A stretch of 64,000 nucleotides of DNA from CAVONV01 sp963697355 (GTDB lineage Bacteria > Acidobacteriota > Vicinamibacteria > Marinacidobacterales > DATDRI01): assembly GCA_963697355.1 (NCBI GenBank), contig CAVONV010000023.1, positions 372,001 through 436,000 on the forward strand, given 5' to 3'. Positions within the stretch are counted from its first letter, which is position 1, and the number at the start of each line of letters is the position of its first letter. The notes under the pieces were generated by a model. The model worked only from the letters and a program-made list of their open reading frames with translations. It did not search any database and was not told the DNA's origin. Positions 42,684-51,894 of this stretch are shown piece after piece. Position numbers and translations under genes: made by a program.

Positions 42684-44678
42684 TCACCGCCCACCGTCTG
42701 TGGTTCCAGCCCGTCCCGGCGGAATCCACCGAGTGAACCAGTCCACATTGCGCAACATGAGATCGCGTACGAGCCTCGGGTCTCGAACCCCATGGGGTTG
42801 CCCAGGATAGATCACGAGTTTGGTCTCGACCTTCCCCAAAGCCTTCACTGCTTCATAGAACTGGATGCTCTGCTCCGCGGGAACACGCTCGTCCTTCTCT
42901 CCTACCTGTATGAGAAGAGGTGTCGTAACGTTGGCCACATTACGGTAGGCGGACCTTTCCTCGTAGAGATCGAAATCCTCCCAAGGTTTCGGACCGAGAT
43001 AGGTGTGGTAGAACTCGGGGAGATCCGTTTGTGAGTACATGGAAATGAGATCGTTAGCACCGGCGCCGGCGCTCGCCGCTTTGTAGCGATCGGTTTGTGT
43101 GATGCCCCAATAGGTATGATGGCCGCCGAAGCTCCAGCCCATGATGCCAAGCCGGTCCGGGTCGGCGATACCCCTCTCGATCAGGGCGTCCACACCGGAG
43201 TCGATGTCGATCCAATCCCGCCCCGATATGTCGCCGCGGTTGAGTCCGCGAAAACGCTCGCCGTAGCCCGTCGATCCCCGGTAGTTGGGCTGCAGGACTG
43301 CGTAGCCCTTTCCTGCAAAGACTTGGATGGGATAGGCACTTCTACTCGACGGGAACCGATCTGAAGAGACTCCGGAGGGTCCACCGTGGATGACGAGGAG
43401 CAGCGGAACGCGCTCACCTTCCCGGTAGCCGACGGGAAGCGTGAGGATACCTTCGATTCCCTCACCGTCCGCCCGTGAGTCCCACCGCACGACTCGTTGC
43501 TCGCCGAGCTGGAAATCCGTCAGCTGAGAATTGATGTCAGTGAGCCGCTTTGGCGTAAACGATTCGGCATTCGAAACATAAACATTCGTCGGCTCGCTCC
43601 CGGAAGAAGCGAGAAAGGCCAACTTGGAGCCGTCTTTCGTCGCGGAGAAGCTTTGGAGAAAGCGTGCCTCATCGGTGAGCCTCTCGGCCTTTCCGTCGTT
43701 TAGGTCAATGCCAAAGAGCCCGCGGCCGGTTCGCATCGAGGCTTCGACCAACAGTCGGTCGCGACTGATAGCGACGTAGCCGGCATTCTCGTCGAGATCG
43801 TCGGTCAGGGAAACCGCTTCGCCTCCTGACACCGGAACTTTCCAAAGCTTCCCATTGTAGGTACCGAGAACCTGACCCGTTCCTGAAACGAGAAGCCCCT
43901 GCGCTTCGGTCCAAGCGACCGGGCTTTCGCCACCGGGCAAGGATGTCACCTGACGCGATTCCCCCCCGGCCTCATTCGCAATGTATACGTTTCCTTGGCC
44001 ACGGGCGCGAAGAGCCGGAGAGGGCCGTCCCGCAAACGCGAGCCTTTTGGAATCCGGTGCCCAAACAAACCCCGAAACGTACAGGTTATCTGGAGAAAAC
44101 TGTTCCGCCTCTTGGGCTCTTCCCTCCACGAGGGCGGCCACCCAGAGGTGCGACCAATCATCGGGATAGACCTCGTCCCAAACGTGAGGACGCCCGCGCT
44201 CCTTTTCGAACTTCTCCTGCTCTTCACTTTTCTCCGACTTGGCGACGAAGGCGATGCGCGCACCGTCGGGGGAAACGTGGAAAGACTCGACGTCCGTCTT
44301 CCAATCGGTTACCGGCCAAGCCTCCCCGCCCTGGAGCCGTATGCCGAAGACTTGCTTCTTCTCGCCACGGTCGGAAAGAAAGCCCAACCAGCTTCCGTCA
44401 GGTGCCCAGAGCGGGGAATCGTCCGAGCCCTTGTGGTACGTCAGCCGTATGGGATCACCATCCTCGGTGGCTACGATCCATATGTCGGAATCGTTGATGT
44501 TCTCCTCCTCATCACGTTCCGTTACGACATAGGCGACATAGCGACCATCAGGGCTGATCTGCGGATCCGCGACCGAGGAGAGGGCCAACACATCCTCGAC
44601 GTCCATGGGCCTTTCGCTAGCGGCAAAGCCCGACAGAGCCAAAAGGAGACCGGCTGCAACGATACCAACGACCTTCAT
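42684..44678 (-). CDS. S9 family prolyl oligopeptidase-like peptidase, exported
   Basis: From ATG 44678 (GGGAGGTG upstream) the protein has 664 residues: signal peptide (VVGIVAAGLLLALSGFAA), a beta-propeller of WD40-like TolB repeats (residues about 30-380: DGRYVAYVVTERDEEE, SPDGARIAFVAKSE), then an alpha/beta hydrolase domain. The catalytic triad is Ser516 in GWSFGGH, Asp596 in DERVPAE and His629 in GQPHGV. It resembles dipeptidyl/acyl-aminoacyl peptidases that degrade peptides in the periplasm. The longer open frame upstream of the ATG lacks a ribosome-binding site. Confidence 0.9.
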   Translation of the reverse strand: MKVVGIVAAGLLLALSGFAASERPMDVEDVLALSSVADPQISPDGRYVAYVVTERDEEENINDSDIWIVATEDGDPIRLTYHKGSDDSPLWAPDGSWLGFLSDRGEKKQVFGIRLQGGEAWPVTDWKTDVESFHVSPDGARIAFVAKSEKSEEQEKFEKERGRPHVWDEVYPDDWSHLWVAALVEGRAQEAEQFSPDNLYVSGFVWAPDSKRLAFAGRPSPALRARGQGNVYIANEAGGESRQVTSLPGGESPVAWTEAQGLLVSGTGQVLGTYNGKLWKVPVSGGEAVSLTDDLDENAGYVAISRDRLLVEASMRTGRGLFGIDLNDGKAERLTDEARFLQSFSATKDGSKLAFLASSGSEPTNVYVSNAESFTPKRLTDINSQLTDFQLGEQRVVRWDSRADGEGIEGILTLPVGYREGERVPLLLVIHGGPSGVSSDRFPSSRSAYPIQVFAGKGYAVLQPNYRGSTGYGERFRGLNRGDISGRDWIDIDSGVDALIERGIADPDRLGIMGWSFGGHHTYWGITQTDRYKAASAGAGANDLISMYSQTDLPEFYHTYLGPKPWEDFDLYEERSAYRNVANVTTPLLIQVGEKDERVPAEQSIQFYEAVKALGKVETKLVIYPGQPHGVRDPRLVRDLMLRNVDWFTRWIPPGRAGTTDGGR

Positions 44679-44978
44679 ATCACACCTCCCGAGGTGGACT
44701 ATTCTACATTGGCTGGAGCAAGGTGCGTGCAACAGGATTGCAGCCTCATTGGCGGCCCGTCTTCTTCCGTCCAGAGATCCAACAGGAGCTTTGAATCCGC
44801 CATGACCCCCACGAGACTATAGGCCTCAAAAAAGCGGACGTATCGTCCTTCAGTCTATCCACTCGGTTAGTCTGAAAAGGCTGCCAGCAGGCGCCTTCGG
44901 TCTGCCATTCAGCCAAGAAGGGCTTTTCTTACAGAGACTTAGGGTCTGCCGATGGTTCGAGCTTCTTTGCCCGATTCG

Positions 44979-44994
44979 TGGCACACGAGTTGCA
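44979..44994 (+). promoter_or_regulatory. Consensus sigma-54 promoter
   Basis: TGGCACACGAGTTGCA matches TGGCAC-N5-TTGC exactly, with 10 bases between GG and GC. Transcription would begin near 45005, about 33 bases before the ATG at 45038, which has its own GGGAGA ribosome-binding site. The 359-base gap 44679-45037 contains no other feature. Confidence 0.75.
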
Positions 44995-45037
44995 GTCCCA
45001 TTGTGGTGTGTGAACCGTATCTACGAGGGAGAACGTC

Positions 45038-46498
45038 ATGGCACTCATCGCCGTCGAAGCCGTACTCGGGCGAGTCGAGGGTGCCGGACGACTTGCCATC
45101 CCCGATGGGGCCCTCGTTCTTTCCGGCGCTGACCCCACTTCGCTCCCCGCTCCTCAATCACCACATCCACTCCGGGAGCGCCGCTCGAGAAGAAGAGCTC
45201 TGGCAGGCCAAGTGTTGCTTCCGTTGGCTTGCCTGCTTGCATGTCTCGGCCTCGCTTCTCAACAGGCTTGGGCAGGCGACAAAGCCGTAGAACTGATCCA
45301 GGCGCGAACCGAAATACCGGAGGAACGTCTCTTAGACGTCGGAATCCGTCTCTTCGATCCAGGTTTTCCCGAGAATCCCGAGGCCATCCTCGCGATGAAA
45401 ATGGAAGGGGTTCTCACCGACTTGAGGCGAGCGGAAGCGCGATTTATTCCCTACCAGCTCATGCAAACGCTCCAATCTTCGGGAATTTGGGGGGCGGTGC
45501 GAGTGGTTCCTGACTTCCATATTGTGGACGTCGCGGTTTCCGCGACCATCTTGGACTCGACGGGAGAAAAACTGAAGCTCAAGGTCATCGTCCAGGATGC
45601 GCGGGGCAAGATCTGGGTCAAAAAGAAGTACAAAGTAAGAGCCGACTACAGCAAGTTCTTCCGAAAAGAATTGCGGCGCGATCCTTTTCAAAGCCTCTAC
45701 AATCGCATCGCTAACGATATCCGGAAGATCTATGTCAAGCTGGATGATGACGATGTCCAGCATATCCGCGAGATTTCTCGCCTAAGGTTTGCTTCGGGTC
45801 TCGTTCCCGATGCGTTCGGTGATTACCTCAGTGTCAACAAGAAAGGGCGTTACGTGATCGCGCGACTTCCCGCGTTCAAAGACCCAATGATGGCTCGCGT
45901 CGCCTCGATTCGTGAGCGAGATTACGAGTTCGTCGACACCTTCCAGGAGTACTACGGTTGTTTCCACTCCGAGATGCGCGAGCCGTACGACGAGTGGCGT
46001 GAACGTAGCTTCAGCAGGAAGCTGATCGCCAAAAAGCTGGGCCGAGAAAAAAACCGAGATATGGTCCTCAAGACGGTCCTTGGTGCGGGCATCATCGCTG
46101 CTGGTGTTGTAGCCTCGGCCGCCGTCGACGTTGGGGACGGAGAAGAAGGCGGAGTTGGTGACGCTGCGTCAAGCCTCATTATGGACCTGGCCCTAGATGC
46201 GGGTGCAGACGTTATCGAGGACGCAATCCGTGAGTCACAAATGCACCACGGGGAACTTTGGGATCTTGCCCAATCGACTAACGACGGTGTCGCTCCGGTT
46301 CTCGTGGAATACGAGGGTGAGGTCACTCGCCTCACCGGCTCGATGGAGGCTCAGTATTCGGGCTGGCGGGAGTTACTCAGGCAGATCTTCGCGGCGGAAA
46401 CCGGTTTGCTCTCCACTCCAGACGTCTCGATTGCACCGGGATCGATCATTTCTCGCCGAATGGCGTCAAGGATGACGCCCGCGTCGAAGAAACGCTAA
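45038..46498 (+). CDS. Exported protein of unknown function under sigma-54 control
   Basis: A 486-residue protein, family not recognised. ATG 45038 has GGGAGAAC seven bases upstream. The first 50 residues look unlike a signal peptide, but residues 53-80 (RALAGQVLLPLACLLACLGL) are a hydrophobic export segment ending before AGDKAVEL, so the true start may be near a later TTG or GTG. The mature part begins with RLFDPGFPENPEAILAMKME and includes RLPAFKDPMMARVASIRERD, which recall conserved segments of some periplasmic lipid- or motility-associated proteins but without a certain match. A Gly/Ala-rich helix follows at about 350-370 (TVLGAGIIAAGVVASAAVDV), possibly membrane inserted. The promoter links it to an RpoN-dependent response. 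Confidence 0.6.
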   Translation: MALIAVEAVLGRVEGAGRLAIPDGALVLSGADPTSLPAPQSPHPLRERRSRRRALAGQVLLPLACLLACLGLASQQAWAGDKAVELIQARTEIPEERLLDVGIRLFDPGFPENPEAILAMKMEGVLTDLRRAEARFIPYQLMQTLQSSGIWGAVRVVPDFHIVDVAVSATILDSTGEKLKLKVIVQDARGKIWVKKKYKVRADYSKFFRKELRRDPFQSLYNRIANDIRKIYVKLDDDDVQHIREISRLRFASGLVPDAFGDYLSVNKKGRYVIARLPAFKDPMMARVASIRERDYEFVDTFQEYYGCFHSEMREPYDEWRERSFSRKLIAKKLGREKNRDMVLKTVLGAGIIAAGVVASAAVDVGDGEEGGVGDAASSLIMDLALDAGADVIEDAIRESQMHHGELWDLAQSTNDGVAPVLVEYEGEVTRLTGSMEAQYSGWRELLRQIFAAETGLLSTPDVSIAPGSIISRRMASRMTPASKKR

Positions 46499-46621
46499 CG
46501 GCATCGCCAGGGTAATGAAGCCGGTGTTGTGGCGTCACCCCAAAATCAATTACGCGCGCCGCATTGTGATGTCCTTGCAAGCCGGAGCGGTCTCGCTCAG
46601 TGGCAAGAGCTGCGATAGTGC

Positions 46622-46858
46622 TCAGCGGCCCAAACCAATGTTGGTCGAGGCGTAATGGAACGTCTCACCGGGACGAGGCGGTGCATCGGGGAAATTGCGG
46701 ATGGCAGCGAGCTTTTCAACCGCGCTTCGAGCCCGAAGGTAAGGCACCATGCGGGCACCGGAATCGACGGCCTCGACGCCGGTCACCATGCCAAGGGCGT
46801 GCTCGAACGTCACGCCTGACCAACCAGGGTGTGATGCGAGATCAGGAACGTTGACAGA
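46622..46858 (-). pseudogene. Remnant of a beta-lactamase-family serine hydrolase
   Basis: About 75 codons on the minus strand read VPDLASHPGWSGVTFEHALG, then MVTGVEAV and later PPRPGETFHYASTNIGLGR before a stop. HPGWxGVTxxxxLxMxTG and PPGxxFxYxSxNxxxL are the paired segments of class C beta-lactamase/esterase-like hydrolases. The catalytic SxxK part and the rest are missing, so only an internal piece survives. The flanks 46499-46621 and 46859-47175 hold no intact gene and look like eroded DNA. Confidence 0.55.
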
Positions 46859-47175
46859 GGGTCAGGCCGGGTCAGCCTTGGGGACGTCTGGGGTGCCCCG
46901 GGTCACGCTGCCCACCTTGGCCCTGGTGTTGGTTGTCAGCACCCTGGTGGATGATTTGACACGAGTCGGCACTCGAGAAAGGGACAGCTGCGCATGACGT
47001 GCTGATTTAAGGAACAACGTGCTGTTGTGGGGCCTTGAGCTGTCGGTTTAGGGAACAAGCTGCAGAAATGGGTAATTACGGCCGGCCGGCTACTTCACGA
47101 GCTATTGCCCTTCCGTACGGGCCGAAGAAGGAACCATGCCCGAGGTGGAGTCCATGGCGAACCCGATCTCATCGT

Positions 47176-47211
47176 TTGACATTTTGACCCGCAAGAGTAC
47201 ATAATGTACTC
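47176..47211 (+). promoter_or_regulatory. HigBA promoter with overlapping palindromic operator
   Basis: TTGACA at 47176-47181 and CATAAT at 47200-47205 (18 bases apart) form a near-consensus promoter. The palindrome GAGTACATAATGTACTC (47195-47211, two 8-base arms around a single A) covers the -10 box and ends three bases before the toxin start codon. It is a natural site for autorepression by HigA. Confidence 0.65.
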
Positions 47212-47214
47212 ATC

Positions 47215-47523
47215 TTGCGAGTCATAAGCCGACGTCGTCTTTCGGGCTTCTGGACTCGTGACCCGAAAGCTCGGGGGCCTTTGATGTTCTGGTACAAGGT
47301 GACGAAGGCGGCCAAATGGCGAAACCTCGGTGATACTCGTAGCACGTTCGGGCATGCAGATATCGTCAGAGTCGGCAGTGGCCGAACCGCTGTTGTTTTC
47401 AACATAGGTGGTAACAAGTACAGATTGATTACGGCGATTCATTTCGACCGGGAAACCGTCTACTTACTTCGTGTGCTGACTCACAGAGAATACAACCGAG
47501 GTAAATGGAAGGAGGAGTTGTGA
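47215..47523 (+). CDS. higB: HigB-type toxin (RelE-like mRNA interferase)
   Basis: A 102-residue protein: MRVISRRRLSGFW, then MFWYKVTKAAKWRNLGD, VFNIGGNKYRLITAI and LRVLTHREYNRGKW. These are the standard blocks of HigB toxins (PF09907) that cut mRNA at the ribosome. Start: TTG 47215, which lies at or within a few bases of the predicted transcription start, so the transcript may be nearly leaderless. ATG 47284 (MFWYKV) is an alternative but would delete the conserved first block. The antitoxin gene overlaps by four bases, toxin first, as usual for HigBA. Confidence 0.85.
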   Translation: MRVISRRRLSGFWTRDPKARGPLMFWYKVTKAAKWRNLGDTRSTFGHADIVRVGSGRTAVVFNIGGNKYRLITAIHFDRETVYLLRVLTHREYNRGKWKEEL

Positions 47524-47942
47524 GTACAACGACTGCCGAGAAAGCGACGGAGCTACCGAAAAAACTCGGCGAGTTAACAAGCTTGTTCGCCCCTCTGGCC
47601 ATTGATAGCGATCGGACGTATCGGCAAACGATGAAGTGGGTTGATGAATTGGCCGTACTGGACAAACGTACGAAAGATCAAGAAAGATTTCTCGAGACGC
47701 TCACGATATTAGTTGAGGCCTACGAAGACAAACATCACAAAATTGATGTTGAGAGCGTAAGTCCGACTGAAGTCTTGAATTTCCTTTTGGAACAACACGG
47801 ACTTTCTGGTCGAGATCTCGGAAGAATCTTGGGCCAAGCGCAACTAGGTGGAAAAATCCTCCGTGGTGAGCGAGAGCTCAGCAAGAATCACATCCGTACG
47901 CTCTGTGCTTACTTCAAAGTCGGTCCCGAGCTGTTTCTGTAA
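47520..47942 (+). CDS. higA: HigA-type antitoxin
   Basis: A 140-residue antitoxin from GTG 47520, which overlaps the toxin stop (GTGA) and has AAGGAGGA just upstream. The N-terminal half (LTSLFAPLAIDSDRTYRQTM) is the HigA dimer/toxin-binding part, and the C-terminal half is a helix-turn-helix (NFLLEQHGLSGRDLGRILGQ, GKILRGERELSKNHIRTL). It would neutralise HigB and repress the promoter at 47176-47211. An ATG at 47505 is an alternative start with a weaker site. The 152 bases after it contain nothing recognised. Confidence 0.85.
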   Translation: MSTTTAEKATELPKKLGELTSLFAPLAIDSDRTYRQTMKWVDELAVLDKRTKDQERFLETLTILVEAYEDKHHKIDVESVSPTEVLNFLLEQHGLSGRDLGRILGQAQLGGKILRGERELSKNHIRTLCAYFKVGPELFL

Positions 47943-48094
47943 CACGCAGGGTACTCATCAAACTTCCGGTAGCTCTAATCCTTCGAATCAGCTCCGGCAA
48001 GGACGGAAGTCGATGCCAGGCTCAGGGCGGACATGCCCAACACTCCAGCCTTGAGTAAACGCAAAGCCGCGAGGCTGCAAAGCGGGATTGAAAG

Positions 48095-48325
48095 TTACCG
48101 ATAGTAACTGCTTTTACTTGCCGTCAGTTCCCAGGATTCACGGGTCGTGTTGTAGCGGAGAAGGAAGATCTTACCGTTTCCTCCCTTCACCCTGAAGTAA
48201 CGATAATCGGGCTCGAGCCAGCGGTCCACGATTTCGACTACTTCCACGCGTAGGTCTCCAATCTCGAATCGCCGAGGCGTTTCCTCGCCCCGATTACCCG
48301 CGTAGCATTCGACTCGAATCGGCAT
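48095..48325 (-). CDS. Conserved small protein of unknown function
   Basis: A 76-residue protein from ATG 48325: PIRVECYAGNRGEETPRRFE, then LRVEVVEIVDRWLEPDYRYF, KGGNGKIFLLRYNTTRESWE. The alternating beta pattern and the PRRF...VEVxEIxDRW...YRYFxVK skeleton recur in small uncharacterised bacterial proteins that I remember only as hypothetical. An in-frame ATG at 48349 is possible. Its neighbours are a toxin-antitoxin pair and a broken permease, so no pathway is suggested. It reads like a real gene because the frame is free of stops and codon use is normal. Confidence 0.6.
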   Translation of the reverse strand: MPIRVECYAGNRGEETPRRFEIGDLRVEVVEIVDRWLEPDYRYFRVKGGNGKIFLLRYNTTRESWELTASKSSYYR

Positions 48326-48565
48326 TCCGACGCCTTTTCCGAGCATCATAGCATTCTTGAGACGGCTCGAGAGGGAAGAAACCCTCGGACCCAGTCAGGG
48401 CTCGTCTAATGGGCGCCGAATCTCACCCCATGTGTTCGAGGCTCGGGAATCGTCCGCACTCGGACTCCTTCGAGGGTATGAGATGGGATTCACTCATTCC
48501 TGCAGGAAGCTTGGGAACACGATGTCGGTCGGAATTGGCGCGGCTAGTGCGACGGACCGTCTTTG

Positions 48566-50681
48566 TCAAGAAACAAAGTCGACCTGCTGGATTGCCAAGT
48601 CAGGCCCCGGGAAGTCCTCTGACAGCTCGGGGGCCGTGGGAGTTTGAATGAGTTTTCCAATGGGATCCTCATCCGGGTAGTAGCGTCTGGCCAGAGCTTC
48701 GTTGATGATCACGACGGGCTGCGCCTTCGCGTCGTCGCGCTTTGAGAAGCTCCGCCCTCTCACCATCGGGATTCCCAACGAGCTAAAGTATCCGGGGCTC
48801 ACGCCGCGCCACTCCGCGTGCGGTTCGGTGCCCGGTGCACCCCACGGCTGCCCCTGTATGGCGAATCGACCGCTTATGCCGTAACCACCTTGGAGCGGCA
48901 CCACAGGGGTGACGCCCACACTACTCACCCCCGGCACGGTCTCCGCACGTTCAATAACCTCTCTATAGAAATCCGCGGCCGTTGCGCCAGGATACTTGTC
49001 GGCCGGGCAGCGACACTCGCATGGTGAGAACGTTCTCGGTCACCATACCGGGATCCGCGCTCTGCAAATGCACCAACGTTTGGATGAGCAGTCCCGCACC
49101 CATCAGAAGAACGAAGGCCAAAGCGAATTCGGCGACGACGAGCAGGTTTCGGACTCTCCTGCGTTGCCTGCTGTCCCGAACGCGTCCGCTCCCGGTTCCC
49201 AGACCACTCCGCGAATCGGTCTTGGAGGCTAGAAGGGCGGGCGCTAGACCGAATCCGACACCCGCCAGCGACGCCACCATCAACAAGAATAGCAGTACAC
49301 CGCCGTCGATCTGGATCTCGGACGAGCGCGGGATTTGGGCGCCCCCAAGGGCTACGAGAATATCGACTCCCCAATGGGCCAGCAGAATTCCGACCAAACC
49401 ACCTGCACAGGACAACAGGACGGACTCAGTGAGGAACTGACGAACCAGCCGACTCCTTCCGGCACCGAGGGCCGAACGGACGGCCACTTCGTGGCTACGA
49501 TCCGCCGCGCGGGCCAACAGCATGTTACCCAGATTCGCGCAGGCGATCAGCAGTACGAATCCCACGGCGCCAAACAGCACGAAAAGGAGAGGTTTAATCC
49601 TTCCTACCACCTCATCGCGAAGCGGTCGCACCCACGCACCTCCGCCCCCTTGCTCCTCGGGGTATTGCTTCGCCAACCGGTGTGCGATTTCGCTCATCTG
49701 GGACTGAGCCGTATCGAGGTCGACGCCTGGCGCCAGCCGGGCGACCACACCGAGAAAGTGCGACGCGCGATTGTAGGCTTGATTCAGAGGCAGCCGAAGC
49801 GGCAACCAGAGATCCGCGCCCGCAGCGCCGGCGGGAAAACGGAAATCAGCCGGCATGATTCCGATGACGGTGTGAGATTGGCCATTGATCGGGACGGTCC
49901 GGCCCAGGAGATCGGGATTCGCTCCAAATCTCCTCTCCCACAGCGCTTCACTCAACACGACGACGGGGGGCTCGCCCGGCTGGTCCTCACCTGGAAGGAA
50001 GGTGCGGCCCATGAGTGGTTCCACCCCAAGCATGTCGAAAAGATCCGCCTCCGCGTTCACCGATCGCACACGCAGCGGGGTGTCCGCATCCTGCAGGTTG
50101 GCGCTCGTTCGCTCGAAGGCAACGAGGTGCTCGAGTACCTGGTTTTGCTCGCGCCAGTCCACGACATTGGGGTATGAAAGAGGTCCTGTTCCACCATCCG
50201 ACCAGGTCTCCCAAAGGTAAACCAGCCGGTGCGGCTCATTGTAGGGTAACGGACGCAGGACGACGCTGTTCACCACGCTGAACATGGCGGCGTTGGCTCC
50301 GATCCCCACCGCTGCCGTCAGAACCGCCAAGACTGTAAAACCGGGCTCCCGAACGAAGCCCCGCAGCGCATATCGCACATCGTGCGAAGTGTCAGACATG
50401 ACGTTCACCCTTCGTTGTGGATGGGGCGTCCGTTGGCCTCGAGGTCGTTCGAGCGATGTGCGCCATTGAAACACCCACTGCCCGAAAGCGGATGATGCCA
50501 GATCACGAAGCGTGAATGACCAAACCCAGAAACCGACCCAGCGAAGTCGCCTTGTACGCTCGATGTTCCAACGGTCCCGGAAGACCTCGACCATCGCCGC
50601 AGCGTACTCTCGCCTGAACTCGGGCGGGTAGAGCTGGAGCAGAATCTTGTAGATGCGTTCCGAAAAAGGGTATGCCCTCAT
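48566..50681 (-). pseudogene. ADOP-type (MacB/FtsX) permease, frameshifted and truncated
   Basis: The N-terminal part (ATG 50681) has the ADOP layout: a cytoplasmic helical domain (ILLQLYPPEFRREYAAAMVE), membrane helix and MacB periplasmic core (DVRYALRGFVREPGFTVLAV, LRPLPYNEPHRLVYLWE), then the first FtsX domain (LFGAVGFVLLIACANLGNM). At about 48997-49003 a one-base change ends this frame near 48963. The next frame resumes with KYPGATAADFYREVIERAET and continues to a stop at 48566, before the last FtsX domain. A complete protein would have about 800 residues. Thus it is truncated at the 3' end and frameshifted. PadR overlaps its start (ATGA). Confidence 0.8.
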
Positions 50682-51034
50682 GGCGTGACCGACCCCTTTA
50701 GAACGGATTTTTCGCGGGCGACCCGAACCAACCGGTCCATGAGCACCGCCTCTGCTTCCAGGACCCGGCGACCGCTCGGCGAAATACGATAGTAGCGCCT
50801 CCTCGGGTCGTCATCTTCGGGGCGGGGCCGTCTCCCAGGCTCCTCGATGTATCCCAGACCAAGCAGCTTCTTGATCGATCCGTATAGCGTCCCGGGTCCG
50901 AGGCGGACTCCTCCCTGCGTGCGCCGCTCCACCTCCCGCACGATGCCCAGACCGTGGCGGTTCTCATCGGCCAACGCCAGGAGAATATGAAACATCGCCG
51001 GCGTCAGGACGCTTTCTCTCTTCTCTGTACCCAT
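50678..51034 (-). CDS. PadR-family repressor
   Basis: A 118-residue regulator from ATG 51034, with GAGG eight bases upstream. The winged-helix domain is clear: FHILLALADENRHGLGIVRE, RLGPGTLYGSIKKLLGLGYI, then YYRISPSGRRVLEAE. An upstream ATG at 51049 is possible. It overlaps the permease start (ATGA), the standard PadR-ADOP arrangement in Acidobacteriota. It probably represses the permease operon through the palindrome at 51067-51087 and may respond to a small hydrophobic effector. The gene appears intact although its target permease is broken. Confidence 0.9.
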   Translation of the reverse strand: MGTEKRESVLTPAMFHILLALADENRHGLGIVREVERRTQGGVRLGPGTLYGSIKKLLGLGYIEEPGRRPRPEDDDPRRRYYRISPSGRRVLEAEAVLMDRLVRVAREKSVLKGSVTP

Positions 51035-51066
51035 TGATGCACCTCGCATTAAACTATCGAAGTCGG

Positions 51067-51087
51067 ATATATCAAATGTTGATATAT
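51067..51087. promoter_or_regulatory. PadR operator palindrome
   Basis: Arms ATATATCAA (51067-51075) and TTGATATAT (51079-51087) are a perfect 9-base inverted repeat around the centre ATG. It lies about 18 bases upstream of the 51049 ATG and 33 bases upstream of the 51034 ATG, where an autorepressor would sit. PadR proteins are known to bind AT-rich palindromes. Confidence 0.65.
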
Positions 51088-51227
51088 TTTGCAATCCTCG
51101 ACCGTCAGTCACACTATGCTTGGGCGAAACCGTTTTGAGCGAGCTCGAGGGTCTGCCCCCTTCCAACTAACTTCCCACGGGAACGGGCATGCCGGCAGTG
51201 AGGCAGCCGGGACTGAGTTCCCGGTGA

Positions 51228-51267
51228 AGAACTCGAGTACTCGAGAACTCGAGAACTCAAGAATTCG
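51228..51267. repeat. Dispersed GAACTCAAGAA-type repeat, copy 5
   Basis: GAACTCGAGTACTCGAGAAC followed by TCGAGAACTCAAGAATTCG, several 9-10-base tandem words (GAACTC, CTCGAG, CTCAAG). It is the longest direct run of the family in the window. It lies in the 455-base gap 51035-51489 that is otherwise without a gene. Confidence 0.65.
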
Positions 51268-51489
51268 AAAAGACTCTATTTGGACTGGATTTGCGCCTTT
51301 GGCTGACCGAACTGGTTACTGGCAACTTCCAATTAACTTACCTATGGCAGGGGCAAGCGTTAACGGATCGGGCACGGGCACGGGGCATCCGCACGAAGTT
51401 AGTTCCTGATGCGGTGGACGTCGCCTGTTTTGGCCGTGCGGATGCTGTTCACTGTGGGTCACGTGTGGGAAGAACTCGGCAGGGTAACG

Positions 51490-51894
51490 CTATTCTTGTG
51501 CGATTGACTCGAGGAACTGCCGGGGGGTGAGGATGGGGACCCCTTTGCAGAGACGCTTTGGGAAATGTCGTGTGTTGCCAGTCACGAGAACAGCTTCAGA
51601 CGTGTAAGCAACTTCGAGGAACGGTAGATCGGAGTCGTCGGGGAGAGTGACATCCAACGGCAAGGCGGTTACGAATTCCGCACAGGCCACAATCATGTCA
51701 ACGGTTTCGAACACGTCTTCTGGCACCATGCGAAACTTCGGACGAAGTAATATCTCCTGGTATTCGTCCAGAATTCGGCGGTCAATCTGCCAAGATATCA
51801 ATTTGTGATATGCGAGTTGGATGACCCGTCCGCAAGTGCCGTCGCGCGTCAGCATGCCTGCCACGAGAACGTTTGTGTCAATCACGCCTCTCAT
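51490..51894 (-). CDS. PIN-domain toxin of a toxin-antitoxin pair
   Basis: A 134-residue PIN-domain protein: RGVIDTNVLVAGML with the first catalytic Asp, RRILDEYQEILLRPKF with the Glu, and LPDDSDLPFLEVAYTSEAVL, VTGNTRHFP and VPILTPRQFLESI near the end. This is the putative toxin component type (COG1569-like). The last acidic position, often Asp, is Thr in GNTRHF, which may reduce metal binding. It overlaps the antitoxin stop by four bases (ATGA). It would act as an RNase when released from its antitoxin. Confidence 0.82.
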   Translation of the reverse strand: MRGVIDTNVLVAGMLTRDGTCGRVIQLAYHKLISWQIDRRILDEYQEILLRPKFRMVPEDVFETVDMIVACAEFVTALPLDVTLPDDSDLPFLEVAYTSEAVLVTGNTRHFPKRLCKGVPILTPRQFLESIAQE

